From Methylibium sp. (lineage in GTDB: Bacteria > Pseudomonadota > Gammaproteobacteria > Burkholderiales > Burkholderiaceae_C), in contig PNNH01000102.1 of the NCBI GenBank assembly GCA_013824165.1, positions 62,001 through 126,000 on the forward strand: 64,000 bases of DNA, in the 5' to 3' direction. The notes under the pieces are model-generated. The model had not been told where the DNA came from. It worked only from the letters and a program-made list of their open reading frames with translations, and did no database searches. Within the stretch, counting starts at the first letter, position 1, and every line of letters starts with the position of its first letter. This document shows positions 1-10,902 of the stretch, piece after piece. The translations under genes and the position numbers were made by a program.

Positions 1-88
1 GCAACAGCGGCTTTCGCCAGCAGGGATTGAATCGGCTTCGGGCAGTGCAGCCGTCGCGCCAGACGCTGGCGGGCCGGGCGCCTGGTCA

Positions 89-1012
89 GTGACTATCTTC
101 GCGGCCCGCGAGAGCACCGAGGAATTGCTGCGCACCATCGAGGCGGCATGCCAGGCCGTGCGCGAGCGCCCGGTGCACCTGGAGGTGATGGTCAACGGCA
201 ATGAGTCGCTAGCCCGCAAGCTGGCGGCGCTGGTCGAGCAGCGCAGCTGGCCCTCGGCGCAGGCGCGCGTGCGGGTCTGGTTTGCACCGCTCGGCGACAA
301 GTCCAACACCTGGAATGCCGCATTGCACCAGGTCTGGGACGGCGAGGAGCTGGCCTTCTTCATAGACGGATATGTGACGCTGCTGCCCGGTGCACTGGAT
401 GTGATGGGCCGTGAAGTTCTGGCCGACACGCAGGCGCTCGGCGGCACTGCGACGCCCAGCGGCGGCCGTGGCGATGCAGCCGTGCGGCGCGCGATGCTCA
501 AGGACGGCGGCATGCACGGCAACCTGTGCTGTCTCAAGGCCTCGACCGTGCGCGAGCTGCGGCAGCGCGGCATTCGACTGCCTTGCGGCCTGTACCGCGG
601 TGACGGGCTGATGGGCGCGTTTCTGGCCATCCGGCTTGATCCCCATGCCGACTGGGTGCCGGGCCGGATTCATGTGGTGGACCGTCCCAGCTGGAGCGTG
701 CCGCGCCGTCCGCTGCTGTCGCTGGCTTCATGGCGCACGGTGTGGAATCGCCGCATTCGCCAGGCGCGCGGACGCTTCGAGAATCTGGCTCTCAAGGACT
801 GGCTGCGCGTGCGTTGCCTGCCGCTGGAACAACTTCCCACCGATATCGAGAGCCTGCTGACCAGTTGGGCCCAGACCCATGATGAAGAGTTCCAGCGCGA
901 GCTGCGCCGGGACTGGTTTGCCCGCCGCGCCTGGCGCGATGTGCAGGCCCACGCGATTGGCACGCGCGTGCCGGGGCCGGCGCGCCTGCTGTGGAGTTCG
1001 GCGTCGCGCTGA
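89..1012 (+). CDS. Glycosyltransferase family 2-like protein (5' end uncertain)
   Basis: The protein begins with a hydrophobic strand (TIFAAR) followed by a long helix, and has further GT-A-like segments: HLEVMVNGN, a GDKSNTWNAAL stretch and FFIDGYVTLL, where an acidic residue sits at the place of the usual metal-binding DxD. This is the layout of family 2 glycosyltransferases, which transfer sugars from nucleotide or lipid donors. The GTG at 89 is only one possible start: the same frame stays open without a stop to the left edge of the window (from base 2), so the gene may begin outside. It ends 17 nt before the convergent cpdB-like gene. Donor and acceptor cannot be named from the sequence. 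Confidence 0.6.
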   Translation: MTIFAARESTEELLRTIEAACQAVRERPVHLEVMVNGNESLARKLAALVEQRSWPSAQARVRVWFAPLGDKSNTWNAALHQVWDGEELAFFIDGYVTLLPGALDVMGREVLADTQALGGTATPSGGRGDAAVRRAMLKDGGMHGNLCCLKASTVRELRQRGIRLPCGLYRGDGLMGAFLAIRLDPHADWVPGRIHVVDRPSWSVPRRPLLSLASWRTVWNRRIRQARGRFENLALKDWLRVRCLPLEQLPTDIESLLTSWAQTHDEEFQRELRRDWFARRAWRDVQAHAIGTRVPGPARLLWSSASR

Positions 1013-1028
1013 CGGCCGCAGCGAGTGC

Positions 1029-2951
<1,923 letters not shown>

Positions 2952-3016
2952 GGTGGTGGCGCAGGACAGACGGGAAGCGCGTGATGCTAGCTGCAAAGCG
3001 TGGCGGAGGCTGGCTC

Positions 3017-3442
3017 TCAGGCGCTGCGAGCCGATTGCCGCGGGCGCCTGCGGTGCACGGCGGTGGCCGGCTCCAGGCTCAGGCAGCGGCCTTCGCGCCA
3101 TTCGGCTTCCAACTGCCGCATCAGCGCCTGCGTTTCCTCATGCTGGCGGGCCAGTTGCTGCTGCATGGTCTCGATCTCGGCCAGGCGCTCGCGCAGGCTC
3201 TGCATCACCATCTCGTGTGGCAGCTCGGCGGCGCTGTGCGCGGCCAGCTTGCGCAGTGTCTCCAGCGAGAAGCCCAGGCGCTGCGCCAACTGGATCGCCA
3301 GCAGGCATTGCAGCGTGGAGTCGTCGTAGACGCGGTAACCGTTGGCGCCGCGCTCGGCCGGTGGCAGCAGTCCGCTGGATTCGTAGAAGCGGATGGCCGA
3401 GGGCGCCACGCCGCTGCGCGCCGAGAGTTCGCCGATCTTCAC
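3017..3442 (-). CDS. MerR-family transcriptional regulator
   Basis: With the GTG start at 3442 the protein is 141 residues and begins VKIGELSARSGVAPSAIRFY, the canonical MerR winged-helix start (tyrosine of the SAIRFYE motif included). A second wing follows (GANGYRVYDDST), then a long helix rich in Gln/Glu/Leu (about residues 80-115) that would form the antiparallel dimer coiled coil. The C-terminus is basic. There is no clear cysteine cluster for metal or Fe-S sensing, so the inducer is unknown; a SoxR-like [2Fe-2S] motif is absent. It is divergent from the iorA/iorB-type genes, and the shared intergenic region carries a MerR-type promoter, so it very probably controls that operon. Confidence 0.88.
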   Translation of the reverse strand: MKIGELSARSGVAPSAIRFYESSGLLPPAERGANGYRVYDDSTLQCLLAIQLAQRLGFSLETLRKLAAHSAAELPHEMVMQSLRERLAEIETMQQQLARQHEETQALMRQLEAEWREGRCLSLEPATAVHRRRPRQSARSA

Positions 3443-3455
3443 GCGTTGTTCCGGG

Positions 3456-3486
3456 TTGACATTCAAGTAGGCTTGAAGCTTAGCAT
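3456..3486 (+). promoter_or_regulatory. MerR-type promoter with 19-bp spacer and operator dyad
   Basis: TTGACA (3456-3461) and TAGCAT (3481-3486) are separated by exactly 19 bp. Within the spacer lies a perfect inverted repeat TTCAAG-TAGG-CTTGAA (3462-3477). An over-long 19-20 bp spacer filled by a dyad is the hallmark of MerR-activated promoters, where the regulator twists DNA to realign the two hexamers. The element lies 14 bp outside the regulator start (3442) and about 50 bp upstream of the iron-sulfur subunit gene (3534) and points towards it. Confidence 0.8.
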
Positions 3487-3533
3487 CCGCCCGCCTGAGC
3501 AAGACTGGCGCGAACCGTTCTGGGAGACACCGT

Positions 3534-4001
3534 ATGCCTGAGTTGAAGATCAACGGCGAGTTGCGCCGGCTCGATATAGAGCCGGAGATGCCGCTGCTGT
3601 GGGTACTGCGTGACGAGCTGGGCCTGACCGGCACCAAGTTCGGCTGCGGCGTGGCCAGCTGCGGTGCCTGCACGGTGGAGATCGACGGCGTGGCCACGCG
3701 CTCCTGCGTGATGCCGGTGGGCGCGCTGGAGGGCAAGTCCATCCGCACCATCGAGGCCGGCGGCGATCCTCTGGTGCAGCGCCTGCAGGCGGCCTGGATC
3801 AAGCTGCAGGTGCCGCAATGCGGCTACTGCCAGAGCGGCATGATCATGGCGGCAGCCAGTCTGCTGCGCCAGACGCCACGCCCGAGCGATGCCGAGATCG
3901 ACGCCAGCATCAGCAATATCTGCCGCTGCGGCACCTACCAGCGCATCCGCGCGGCCATCCACGAGGCGGCAGCAGCGCCGACGCAGGGAGGCCAGCGATG
4001 A
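3534..4001 (+). CDS. iorA: (2Fe-2S)-binding subunit of a molybdenum hydroxylase, isoquinoline 1-oxidoreductase alpha type
   Basis: This 155-residue protein is the small iron-sulfur subunit of a xanthine-oxidase-family hydroxylase. The plant-ferredoxin-like cluster has cysteines 38, 43, 46 and 58 ([11 protein letters not shown]); the second, all-helical cluster uses C96, C99, C130 and C132 (QCGYCQSG and CRCGTY). It passes electrons from the molybdopterin subunit encoded immediately downstream, whose ATG overlaps this stop codon (ATGA). Two-subunit enzymes of this kind, lacking a separate FAD subunit, include isoquinoline 1-oxidoreductase and various aldehyde dehydrogenases, so the substrate is not fixed by sequence. 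Expression is probably controlled by the divergent MerR regulator. Confidence 0.9.
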   Translation: MPELKINGELRRLDIEPEMPLLWVLRDELGLTGTKFGCGVASCGACTVEIDGVATRSCVMPVGALEGKSIRTIEAGGDPLVQRLQAAWIKLQVPQCGYCQSGMIMAAASLLRQTPRPSDAEIDASISNICRCGTYQRIRAAIHEAAAAPTQGGQR

Positions 4002-6298
4002 GCCGCCGTGTGTCGCAGCAGGGACTGTCGCGCCGTGGCTTCCTTATCACCGGCGCGGTGCTGGGCGGCGGTCTGCTGCTGGGCGTCGGCGCGCTGACGC
4101 GACCGCTGTCGCGCGGCGAAACCTTGGGCCGCGCCGAGGACTTCCGTCCGCAGGCCGACCAGATCGGGCTTAACGCCTGGGTGAAGATCCGCCCCGACGG
4201 GCAGGTGATCGTGGCGCTGCCACGTGCCGAGATGGGGCAGGGCGTGCAGACCGCGCTCGCCATGCTGGTGGCCGACGAAATGGATGCTGATTGGTCACGG
4301 GTACAGACCGAGCAGGCGCCACCCGAGCGCGTCTATGCCAACACCGCGCTGCTGCTGAATGTGCTGCCCATCGACGGCGAAGACCAGAGCCTGGGCGCGC
4401 GCCTGGCGCGGCGCACGCTGATGCGTGCCGGCCATGCGCTGTCGCTGCAGCTGACCGGCGGCTCGTCGAGCATCCGCGATGCCTGGGAGCCGATGCGCCT
4501 GGCCGGCGCCGCAGCGCGATCCATGCTGCTGCAGGCGGCGGCCAAGCGCTGGGGCGTGCCGGTGGCGGATTGCCAGGTGGCATCCGGCGTGGTGCTGCAC
4601 GAGGCCAGCGGCCGGCGTGCCGGCTTTGGCGAGCTGGCGGCCGAGGCAGCCAGCTTCGCGCCATCCGACGAACTGGCCACCAAGCCCGCCTCGGCCTACC
4701 GGCTGATCGGCAAGCCGGTGGCGCGGCTGGACATTCCGGCCAAGGTCGATGGCAGCGCGGTTTTTGGCATCGACGTGCAGCCCGAGGGCCTGCTCTATGC
4801 GGCGATCCGCCAATGCCCGGTGTTCGGCGGCGGCGTGGCCGGCTATGACGCGCAAGCCTTGCGCAGCAAGCGCGGCATCGTCGACGTGTTCACGCTGGCC
4901 GAGCATGGCGCAGTGGTGGTGCTGGCCAACAGCTACTGGCGTGCGCGCAGCGCGCTGGAGAGCCTGGAGATCCGCTGGGACGAAGGGCCGAATGCGCAGC
5001 TCGATTCCGCACAGATTCGGGGGCAGCTGCAGACGGCCTTGCAGGGCGAGGGTGGTTTTGCCTTTCGCGATATCGGCGATGCGCGCTCTCGGCTGGCCCA
5101 GGGCGGGGCGAAGCAGCTGGAGGCCGTCTACGAGGCGCCTTTTCTGGCCCATGCTGCACTGGAGCCGATCAACTGCAGCGCGCAGTACAAGGACGGCGCG
5201 CTGACGCTATGGTGCTCGACCCAAGTGGCCCTGCTGGCGCGCTGGAAGGCCGCGCAGGCCGCGGGCATTCCGATCGAGCAGGTGACGCTGCACGTGCCCT
5301 ATCTGGGCGGCGGCTTCGGCCGGCGCCTGGAGGTGGACATGGTCGAACAGGCCACGCGCATCGCGCTGCGCACGCAGGGGCAACCGGTCAAGCTGGTGTG
5401 GAGCCGCGAGGAGGACATGCAACACGATATGTACCGCCCGGTGGCGATGGCCAGCTTTGCCGCGGTGCTGGATGAGCAGGGCCGCCCGGCAGCCTGGCTC
5501 AACCGCGTGGCCGCGCCCTCGCTCGGCCTGGCCACCAGCGAACGCCTGATGCCGACCTTTGCCGCCGACATGCCCGACAAGAACCAGGCCGAAGGCGCTT
5601 TCGATCTGGCCTATGCGGTGCCCAACCTGCGCGTGCAGCAGCTGCGAGTGAAGACACCAGTGCCGGTGGGTTACTGGCGCAGCGTGGGCCATTCCTACAA
5701 CGCCTTCTTCACCGAGGGCTTCATCGACGAGCTGGCGCATCTGGCCGGGCAGGACCCGGTGGCTTATCGGCTGGCGCTGCTGGCCGACAAGCCGCGCCAC
5801 CGCGCGGTGCTGCAGCTGGCCGCCGACAAGGCCGGCTGGAGCCAGCCGCTGCCCAAGGGGCGCGCGCGCGGCGTGGCCGTTCACGAAAGCTTCGGCGGCT
5901 GGTGCGCCCAGGTGGCCGAGGTCTCGCTGGGCGAGGGCGGCCAGCCGCGGGTGGAGCGGGTGGTCTGCGTGATCGACTGCGGCATCGTCGTCAACCCGGA
6001 CACGGTGCGCGCGCAGATGGAGAGCTCCATCGTCTTCGGCCTGAGTGCCGCGATGTATGGCGAGATCACGATCAAGGGCGGGCGTGTCGAGCAGAGCAAC
6101 TACCCCAGCCAGGAGGTGGTGCGCATGGCGCAGATGCCCAAGATCGAGGTGCACATCGTGCCCAGCAGTGCGCCGCCCGGCGGTGTCGGCGAGCCCGGCA
6201 CGCCGCCGATTGCGCCAGCTGTGGCCAATGCGCTGTTCGCGCTGACGGGCAAGCGGCTGCGGTGCCTGCCGCTGCGCGCGGCCGATCTGGCGGCCTGA
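3998..6298 (+). CDS. iorB: Molybdopterin-binding subunit, isoquinoline 1-oxidoreductase beta type, Tat-exported
   Basis: The 766-residue protein opens with a Tat signal ([20 protein letters not shown]), so the folded Mo enzyme is probably exported to the periplasm together with its small partner. Typical large-subunit motifs follow: [20 protein letters not shown] near the N-terminus, the [11 protein letters not shown] Mo-cofactor loop near the middle, and [15 protein letters not shown] at the C-terminus, carrying the catalytic Glu position of the family. I start at the ATG at 3998, which overlaps the iorA stop by 4 nt and gives the Tat signal directly. The frame also reads further upstream but only inside iorA. 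Likely substrates are N-heterocycles or aldehydes; this is inference. Confidence 0.9.
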   Translation: MSRRVSQQGLSRRGFLITGAVLGGGLLLGVGALTRPLSRGETLGRAEDFRPQADQIGLNAWVKIRPDGQVIVALPRAEMGQGVQTALAMLVADEMDADWSRVQTEQAPPERVYANTALLLNVLPIDGEDQSLGARLARRTLMRAGHALSLQLTGGSSSIRDAWEPMRLAGAAARSMLLQAAAKRWGVPVADCQVASGVVLHEASGRRAGFGELAAEAASFAPSDELATKPASAYRLIGKPVARLDIPAKVDGSAVFGIDVQPEGLLYAAIRQCPVFGGGVAGYDAQALRSKRGIVDVFTLAEHGAVVVLANSYWRARSALESLEIRWDEGPNAQLDSAQIRGQLQTALQGEGGFAFRDIGDARSRLAQGGAKQLEAVYEAPFLAHAALEPINCSAQYKDGALTLWCSTQVALLARWKAAQAAGIPIEQVTLHVPYLGGGFGRRLEVDMVEQATRIALRTQGQPVKLVWSREEDMQHDMYRPVAMASFAAVLDEQGRPAAWLNRVAAPSLGLATSERLMPTFAADMPDKNQAEGAFDLAYAVPNLRVQQLRVKTPVPVGYWRSVGHSYNAFFTEGFIDELAHLAGQDPVAYRLALLADKPRHRAVLQLAADKAGWSQPLPKGRARGVAVHESFGGWCAQVAEVSLGEGGQPRVERVVCVIDCGIVVNPDTVRAQMESSIVFGLSAAMYGEITIKGGRVEQSNYPSQEVVRMAQMPKIEVHIVPSSAPPGGVGEPGTPPIAPAVANALFALTGKRLRCLPLRAADLAA

Positions 6299-6361
6299 CG
6301 AAAGGCAGTGGCTGCTCGGGGGCTTGTGACGCCAGCCGCGCAAGCAGGGACAATACGGCGC

Positions 6362-7732
6362 ATGAAGATCAAGTCCCCCGAATTGCTGCTGCCCGCCGGC
6401 TCGCTGGCCAAGATGCGCGCCGCCTATGACTTTGGCGCTGATGCGGTCTATGCCGGCCAGCCGCGCTACAGCTTGCGCGCCCGCAACAATGAATTCCGCC
6501 TGGAGCAGATCGCCCAGGGCATCCAGGAAGCCCATGCCCGCGGCAAGAAGTTCTTTGTCACCAGCAATCTGATCGCGCACAACGACAAGGTGCGCACCTA
6601 TCTGCGCGACATCGAGCCGGTGATCGCGCTCAAGCCTGACGCGCTGATCATGGCCGATGCCGGCCTGATCATGCAGGTGCGCGAGAAGTGGCCCGAGGTG
6701 CCGATCCACCTCTCGGTGCAGGCCAACACCACCAACTGGGCGGCGGTGAAGTTCTGGCAGAAGCTGGGCGTGGCCCGCATCATCCTGTCGCGCGAGCTGA
6801 GCCTGGACGAGGTCGAGGGCATCCGCAATGAATGCCCGGACATGGAGCTGGAAGTCTTCGTGCATGGCGCGCTGTGCATCGCCTACTCGGGCCGCTGCCT
6901 GCTGTCGGGCTATTTCAATCGCCGCGACCCCAATCAGGGTACTTGCACCAATGCCTGCCGCTGGGAATATGGCACCCAGGCCGCGACCGAGGACTCTGAC
7001 AGCGGCGAGGCGATTCCGGTGGCCAAAATGGAGAGCGACTTCAACTTCGCCGAGGCTCAGGCCGAGGCCGAGAGCAGCTTCTCCACCTGTGGCAGCGGCC
7101 AGCGCCACCCGGCGGCCGATCGCGTCTACCTGATGGAAGAAAAGGGCCGCCCCGGTGAGCTGATGCCCATCATGGAAGACGAGCACGGCACCTACATCAT
7201 GAACAGCAAGGACCTGCGTGCCGTCGAGCATGTGGAGCGCCTGGCCAAGATCGGCGTTGATTCGCTGAAGATCGAGGGCCGCACCAAGAGCCTGTATTAC
7301 GTGGCGCGCACCGCCCAGGTCTACCGCCGCGCGATTGACGATGCAGTGGCCGGACGGCCCTTCAACCCCGATCTGCTGCTGCAGCTCGAAGGCCTGGCCA
7401 ACCGCGGCTACACCGGCGGCCTGCTGGAGCGCCGCCCGGCGCAGGACTACCAGAACTACATCAGCGGCCACAGCGAGCTGCACCGCAGCCATTTCGTCGG
7501 CGAAGTGACCGGCGTGCGCGAGGATGGCTGGGTGCAGGTGCAGGCCAAGAACCGCTTCTCGGTGGGCGACCGCGTCGAGCTGATCCACCCCAGCGGCAAC
7601 CGCGTGGTCGATCTCAAGGAGATGCAGAACCTCGATGGTGAGCCGGTGCAGGTGGCGCCGGGCGACCCGGTGCGCGTCTGGGTGCCGCTGGGCCTGCCGG
7701 CCGAGGGTGGGCTGGTGGCTAGGCTGCTCTGA
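6362..7732 (+). CDS. trhP: Peptidase U32-family tRNA hydroxylation protein TrhP
   Basis: The 456-residue protein closely follows the YegQ/TrhP pattern: ELLLPAGSLAKMRAAYDFGA, DAVYAGQPRYSLRARNNEF, the U32 signature in EVFVHGALCIAYSGRCLLSG, and the cysteine set NQGTCTNACRWEY that would hold an Fe-S cluster. TrhP uses prephenate to make 5-hydroxyuridine at the wobble position of tRNA. It lacks any sign of peptidase secretion. The ATG at 6362 is preferred because homologues begin with this residue; the frame extends upstream only as low-complexity residues. The gene starts 63 nt after iorB and seems unrelated to it. Confidence 0.9.
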   Translation: MKIKSPELLLPAGSLAKMRAAYDFGADAVYAGQPRYSLRARNNEFRLEQIAQGIQEAHARGKKFFVTSNLIAHNDKVRTYLRDIEPVIALKPDALIMADAGLIMQVREKWPEVPIHLSVQANTTNWAAVKFWQKLGVARIILSRELSLDEVEGIRNECPDMELEVFVHGALCIAYSGRCLLSGYFNRRDPNQGTCTNACRWEYGTQAATEDSDSGEAIPVAKMESDFNFAEAQAEAESSFSTCGSGQRHPAADRVYLMEEKGRPGELMPIMEDEHGTYIMNSKDLRAVEHVERLAKIGVDSLKIEGRTKSLYYVARTAQVYRRAIDDAVAGRPFNPDLLLQLEGLANRGYTGGLLERRPAQDYQNYISGHSELHRSHFVGEVTGVREDGWVQVQAKNRFSVGDRVELIHPSGNRVVDLKEMQNLDGEPVQVAPGDPVRVWVPLGLPAEGGLVARLL

Positions 7733-7817
7733 GGGGCGTACTGACCTGTGTGTTGCGCGTCCGAGCTTGAATACTGTTCCACAGAGGCCGCCCGGTTGGC
7801 GCTAGCCTGAGCCTGCG

Positions 7818-8870
7818 ATGAGCATGAACCTCCTGCTTGAGCGCCTGGATGGCGCTATCGACGAGTTGCGCGCAGCTTATCCAGGCGACGGGCCGGGCTT
7901 CAACCTCGCCCTGCTGGCCCAGGGCGACGTGCTCCGCCAGGTGCATCACGGTCTTGCCGATCTGACCTGGTCGCAGCCGCTGGATGGCGATGCGCGCCAC
8001 TACATGGCCTCTGAATCCAAGCCCTGGGTGGCGGCCCTGGTGATGCAAGAGGTGGCCGAAGGACGGCTGGCTCTGGACACCGACCTGCGCCCGGTGCTGC
8101 CAGCGCTGAGCGAGTATGAGCAGCCGCTGTGCGCCGGTCACCTGCTGCGCCACACCAGCGGCATCCCGGACTATCTGTTCCTCTGGGGCACCCAGCTGGG
8201 CCGCCACGAGCATGATTTCATCGCCCGGGAGCAGGCGCTGGCGCTGATAGCCCAGGCGGGTGAAAGCAGCTTCCAGCCCGGGCTGCGCTATGAATACAGC
8301 AACAGCAACTATCTGCTGCTGGCCGAACTGCTGCAGCAGCAGTCCGGTCTGACGCTGGCTGAGCTGGCACAGCGCCGCTTCTTTGCGCCATGGGGCATGG
8401 GCTCCAGCAGTTTCGAAGCCGATCCCTGGCGGGTGCTGCAGCGCCGCGCCCGCAGCTACGGCCGCGTGGCTGCCGAGCCAGCTGAAGCGCAGGGCTGGCA
8501 GGAACTGCCGGTGCCGCTGGGTACATGGGGTGATGGCGGGCTGTGGTCGACGCTGAATGACCAGCTGCGTGCCGAGCGGTATTGGCATGAGGACTGGCAG
8601 CACCAGGGCGAACGCAGCCTGTGGGCGCGCTGCGCTGCCGCAGACGAGCACTACGGGCCTGCTGACGGTCCCTACCGCTTCGGACTGGAGTGGCTGCAAG
8701 TGGGCGACCAGCGCCTGCTGTTCCACGGCGGCGGCTATGGGGGTTTTACATGCCTGCTGCTGCGCAATCCGGCGCAGGGTGTTTCGCTGGTGATGCTCAG
8801 CAATTGCGACGGTTTCGACAACGACGCCGAGCGCTGGGCGCAGCGCCTGTGGGGCGCTGCTCAGGCCTGA
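7818..8870 (+). CDS. Serine hydrolase, class C beta-lactamase family
   Basis: The 350-residue protein carries the catalytic triad elements of the beta-lactamase/esterase EstB family: S65-x-x-K68 (ASESKPW), Y160-S-N (RYEYSNSNY) and H303-G-G in FHGGGYGG near the C-terminus. No signal peptide is visible, so it appears cytoplasmic, which argues for an esterase or D-aminopeptidase-like role rather than antibiotic resistance. The last 10 nt overlap the convergent DUF938 methyltransferase. The physiological substrate is unknown. Confidence 0.85.
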   Translation: MSMNLLLERLDGAIDELRAAYPGDGPGFNLALLAQGDVLRQVHHGLADLTWSQPLDGDARHYMASESKPWVAALVMQEVAEGRLALDTDLRPVLPALSEYEQPLCAGHLLRHTSGIPDYLFLWGTQLGRHEHDFIAREQALALIAQAGESSFQPGLRYEYSNSNYLLLAELLQQQSGLTLAELAQRRFFAPWGMGSSSFEADPWRVLQRRARSYGRVAAEPAEAQGWQELPVPLGTWGDGGLWSTLNDQLRAERYWHEDWQHQGERSLWARCAAADEHYGPADGPYRFGLEWLQVGDQRLLFHGGGYGGFTCLLLRNPAQGVSLVMLSNCDGFDNDAERWAQRLWGAAQA

Positions 8871-9493
8871 GGTCGGCGCCAGACCAGCAGAAGATTGTTG
8901 GCTGGCATCGCCAGGCGCTGCGCGAGTTGCAGCCCGGCCCTGGCGGCCTCGGCCTGTACATTGGCCAAGCGCCGCAGCCCCCAGCTTGGATTACGTTGCC
9001 GCAGGTCTGCATGGAAGGCCAGGTTGCTTGGCGCGGTCACCACGTCGTCTTCCAGATAGGGGCCGTAAGTCAGCAGGCAGCCTTGGGGCCTCAGCGCTCG
9101 TGCGGCACCCTGCATCAGGCCGATGCAGCAATTCCAGGGCGCAATGTGCAGCAGGTTGGCGCAGAACACCAGGTCGAATGTGTCGGCCTCGACTGGCCAG
9201 GGTAGGACGCTCACATCCAGTGCCAGCGCTTCGGCCACGCGCTGCTGCTGGTCTGCGGGCCAGCTTCGCCGGAGCTGCCGCAGCCAGTCCCGACGCTCGG
9301 GCTCGAACTCGCTAGGCTGCCAGCTCCAGCCCGGGAACCCAGCCGAGAAATGCTCAAGATGCTGGCCGGTTCCGCTGGCGATCTCCAGCGCGTGGCCGCT
9401 GGACGGCAACAGGGTTTGAAGGGCTTTCAGCAGCGGCTGCTTGTTGCGCTCGGCAGCGGGCGAGAAAAACGGTGGGGGCAGGGCGGCGGTCAT
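8861..9493 (-). CDS. DUF938 family SAM-dependent methyltransferase
   Basis: This 210-residue protein has the class I methyltransferase glycine motif ALEIASGTGQHLEHF close to the N-terminus, a WQPSEFEPER second motif, and DLVFCANLLHIAPW for the post-motif strand, which together match the DUF938 family. The start at 9493 (MTAALPPPFFSPAAERNK) matches the family, whose members begin shortly before the SPAAERN motif. An upstream ATG would add 17 residues. The stop region overlaps the serine hydrolase gene by 10 nt. The methylated substrate is not known for the family. Confidence 0.85.
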   Translation of the reverse strand: MTAALPPPFFSPAAERNKQPLLKALQTLLPSSGHALEIASGTGQHLEHFSAGFPGWSWQPSEFEPERRDWLRQLRRSWPADQQQRVAEALALDVSVLPWPVEADTFDLVFCANLLHIAPWNCCIGLMQGAARALRPQGCLLTYGPYLEDDVVTAPSNLAFHADLRQRNPSWGLRRLANVQAEAARAGLQLAQRLAMPANNLLLVWRRPQA

Positions 9494-9564
9494 CGAGGCA
9501 GTGTAGTCATGGCCATGCATGCTGCGATGTAGCATCAGCGCCATCCCAGCTTCGAGCTCGTGCC

Positions 9565-9909
9565 ATGTCTTACCTGCTGCTCATCATCGAACCCGTCGGC
9601 CAGCGCGCCACCCGCAGCGAGGCCGAAGGCCGCGAAGCCTATGCGCAGATGCAGCGTTTCGGCGAGGCCATTGCGGCCGAAGGGCATCTGGAAGCCGTGC
9701 AGTCGCTGGCTTCGCTGAACCAGGCCACCCGCGTGCAGCAGGGCCGCGTGCTCGACGGCCCCTTCGCTGAGGCAAAGGAAATGGTCGGAGGCTTCTTCCT
9801 GTTGAAGAATGTGACGCGCGAGCAGGCTGTGGCCTGGGCGCAGCGCTGCCCGGCGGCTCAGTGGGCGACGGTCGAGGTGCGGCCGCTGGCGCCTTGTTTC
9901 GAGGATTGA
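9565..9909 (+). CDS. YCII/DGPF-domain protein (first copy)
   Basis: This 114-residue protein has an N-terminal beta-alpha fold (SYLLLIIEPVGQR), and the signature DGPFAEAKE at about residues 64-72 followed by GGFFLL and a helix (TREQAVAWAQRCP). It belongs to the DGPF/YCII family (COG3795), small cytosolic proteins of unknown biochemistry that are repeatedly encoded beside ECF42 sigma factors. It is the first gene of a DGPF-VOC-DGPF-VOC-sigma row. The ATG at 9565 is the natural start, while the longer reading frame enters the divergent methyltransferase. The gap to the next gene (121 nt) holds a candidate ECF promoter, so this gene may be transcribed separately. Confidence 0.85.
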   Translation: MSYLLLIIEPVGQRATRSEAEGREAYAQMQRFGEAIAAEGHLEAVQSLASLNQATRVQQGRVLDGPFAEAKEMVGGFFLLKNVTREQAVAWAQRCPAAQWATVEVRPLAPCFED

Positions 9910-9966
9910 GCGGCCGCGCTTTGCGTCGGCCGCGGGTGGGCCGAGGGTTTGTACTGAGCGCGGCGC

Positions 9967-9993
9967 TGTCGAATTTGGCAGACCTTGTCCGTC
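9967..9993 (+). promoter_or_regulatory. Candidate ECF42-type promoter (TGTCGA-N17-CGTC)
   Basis: TGTCGA (9967-9972) is followed after 17 bp by CGTC (9990-9993). From the literature on ECF42 sigma factors in Streptomyces I recall a target promoter with TGTCGA at -35 and CG(A/T)C at -10; both boxes and the spacing fit. It lies 38 nt upstream of the first VOC gene (ATG 10031) and 1.35 kb upstream of a sigma factor with ECF42 features. The match is by eye to remembered consensus. Confidence 0.6.
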
Positions 9994-10030
9994 GTGTCGG
10001 ATGTATGCCACCTTTCGACAGGAGAAGCCC

Positions 10031-10450
10031 ATGAGCCTCAGCCCTTGCCCCGTCATCCATTTCGAGATGCCCTATCGCGATGCCGCCCGTGCCGCGCGCT
10101 TCTATGCCGAGGCCTTCGGCTGGCAGATGCAGCAGCTGGGCGCCGAGATGGGCAACTATCTGATGGCTAGCACCGCCACGGCGGACAGCCGGCCCGATGT
10201 GCCGCGTGGCACGATCAACGGCGGCCTGTTTCCCTTCAATCCCGAATCGCCGATGCAGCAGCCCTCGGTGGTGATCGGTGTCGAGGACATCCGTGCGGCG
10301 ATGGCACGCGTCATGGCCGCTGGCGGTGAGCTGATGGGCGAACCGATGCCCATTCCCGGCGTGGGCGACTATCTGTCCTTCGTCGATACCGAGGGCAATC
10401 GCAACAGCCTGCTGCAGCCTTCGATGGGGAGACCAGCATGCGCTTCATGA
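10031..10450 (+). CDS. VOC family protein (glyoxalase/bleomycin resistance fold), first copy
   Basis: The 139-residue protein has one beta-alpha-beta-beta-beta vicinal-oxygen-chelate repeat pair: VIHFEMPYRDAARAARFYAE with FGWQM, then GTINGGLF, VVIGVEDIRAAMARVMAAGGE and LSFVDTEGNRNSLLQP, where the terminal Glu/Asn region is the usual metal-site end. It is cytosolic and of unknown substrate. The ATG at 10031 has a strong AGGAG seven bases upstream; an upstream ATG at 10001 lacks that. The last 13 nt overlap the second DGPF gene, so the two are translationally linked, and a candidate ECF promoter precedes it. Confidence 0.83.
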   Translation: MSLSPCPVIHFEMPYRDAARAARFYAEAFGWQMQQLGAEMGNYLMASTATADSRPDVPRGTINGGLFPFNPESPMQQPSVVIGVEDIRAAMARVMAAGGELMGEPMPIPGVGDYLSFVDTEGNRNSLLQPSMGRPACAS

Positions 10451-10875
10451 TCATTGTGAAATCCTGTGCCGAGTTCGAGGCCGAGGTCCAGCCCGAGGCG
10501 CCGCCCGAGCTGCTGGCCGAGATGGCCGCCTTCCACGAGGAACTGGCGCGCGCCGGTGCCTTGCTCGATGGCTCTGGCCTGCATCCCAGCCGCACGGGTT
10601 GGCGCGTGCATTACGGGCCCGACGCCGGCCCCGGTGGGCGGCGCATCGTCGACGGCCCATTCGCCGAGGCAAAAGAGTTGATCGCCGGCTACACCCTCAT
10701 TCAGGTGCGCTCGCGGGAGGAGGCGCTGGAATGGTCACGACGCTTTCCCAACCCGGCAGGCGCGGGCAAGCAAGCGGTGATCGAACTGCGCCAGCTGATC
10801 GAGCTGGACGAGTTTCCGCCCAGCGCTGAAATCGAGCGCATGCGCCAGCTCGACGCCGAGCGCAAACCTACGTGA
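10438..10875 (+). CDS. YCII/DGPF-domain protein (second copy)
   Basis: The 145-residue protein starts MRFMIIVKS and has the diagnostic VDGPFAEAKELIAGY from about residue 71, which parallels the copy at 9565, plus an extra C-terminal helix ending in EIERMRQLDAERK. Both copies therefore derive from the same family but differ in their ends. The start overlaps the preceding VOC gene by 13 nt. The function of DGPF proteins is unknown; the context suggests they act with the ECF42-like sigma factor encoded downstream. Confidence 0.87.
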   Translation: MRFMIIVKSCAEFEAEVQPEAPPELLAEMAAFHEELARAGALLDGSGLHPSRTGWRVHYGPDAGPGGRRIVDGPFAEAKELIAGYTLIQVRSREEALEWSRRFPNPAGAGKQAVIELRQLIELDEFPPSAEIERMRQLDAERKPT

Positions 10876-10902
10876 GAACCCCACCCAGGAGACACCGACA
10901 TC

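Noticed and set aside
89-1012. Linking the left-edge glycosyltransferase to the right-hand glycosylation locus
   Set aside because: They are separated by more than 46 kb of unrelated genes; there is no sequence reason to connect them.
5207-7588. A 793-residue open frame on the minus strand
   Set aside because: It lies antisense to iorB and trhP, has no family motif and a His/Gln/Leu/Ala/Arg-rich composition typical of GC-rich antisense frames.
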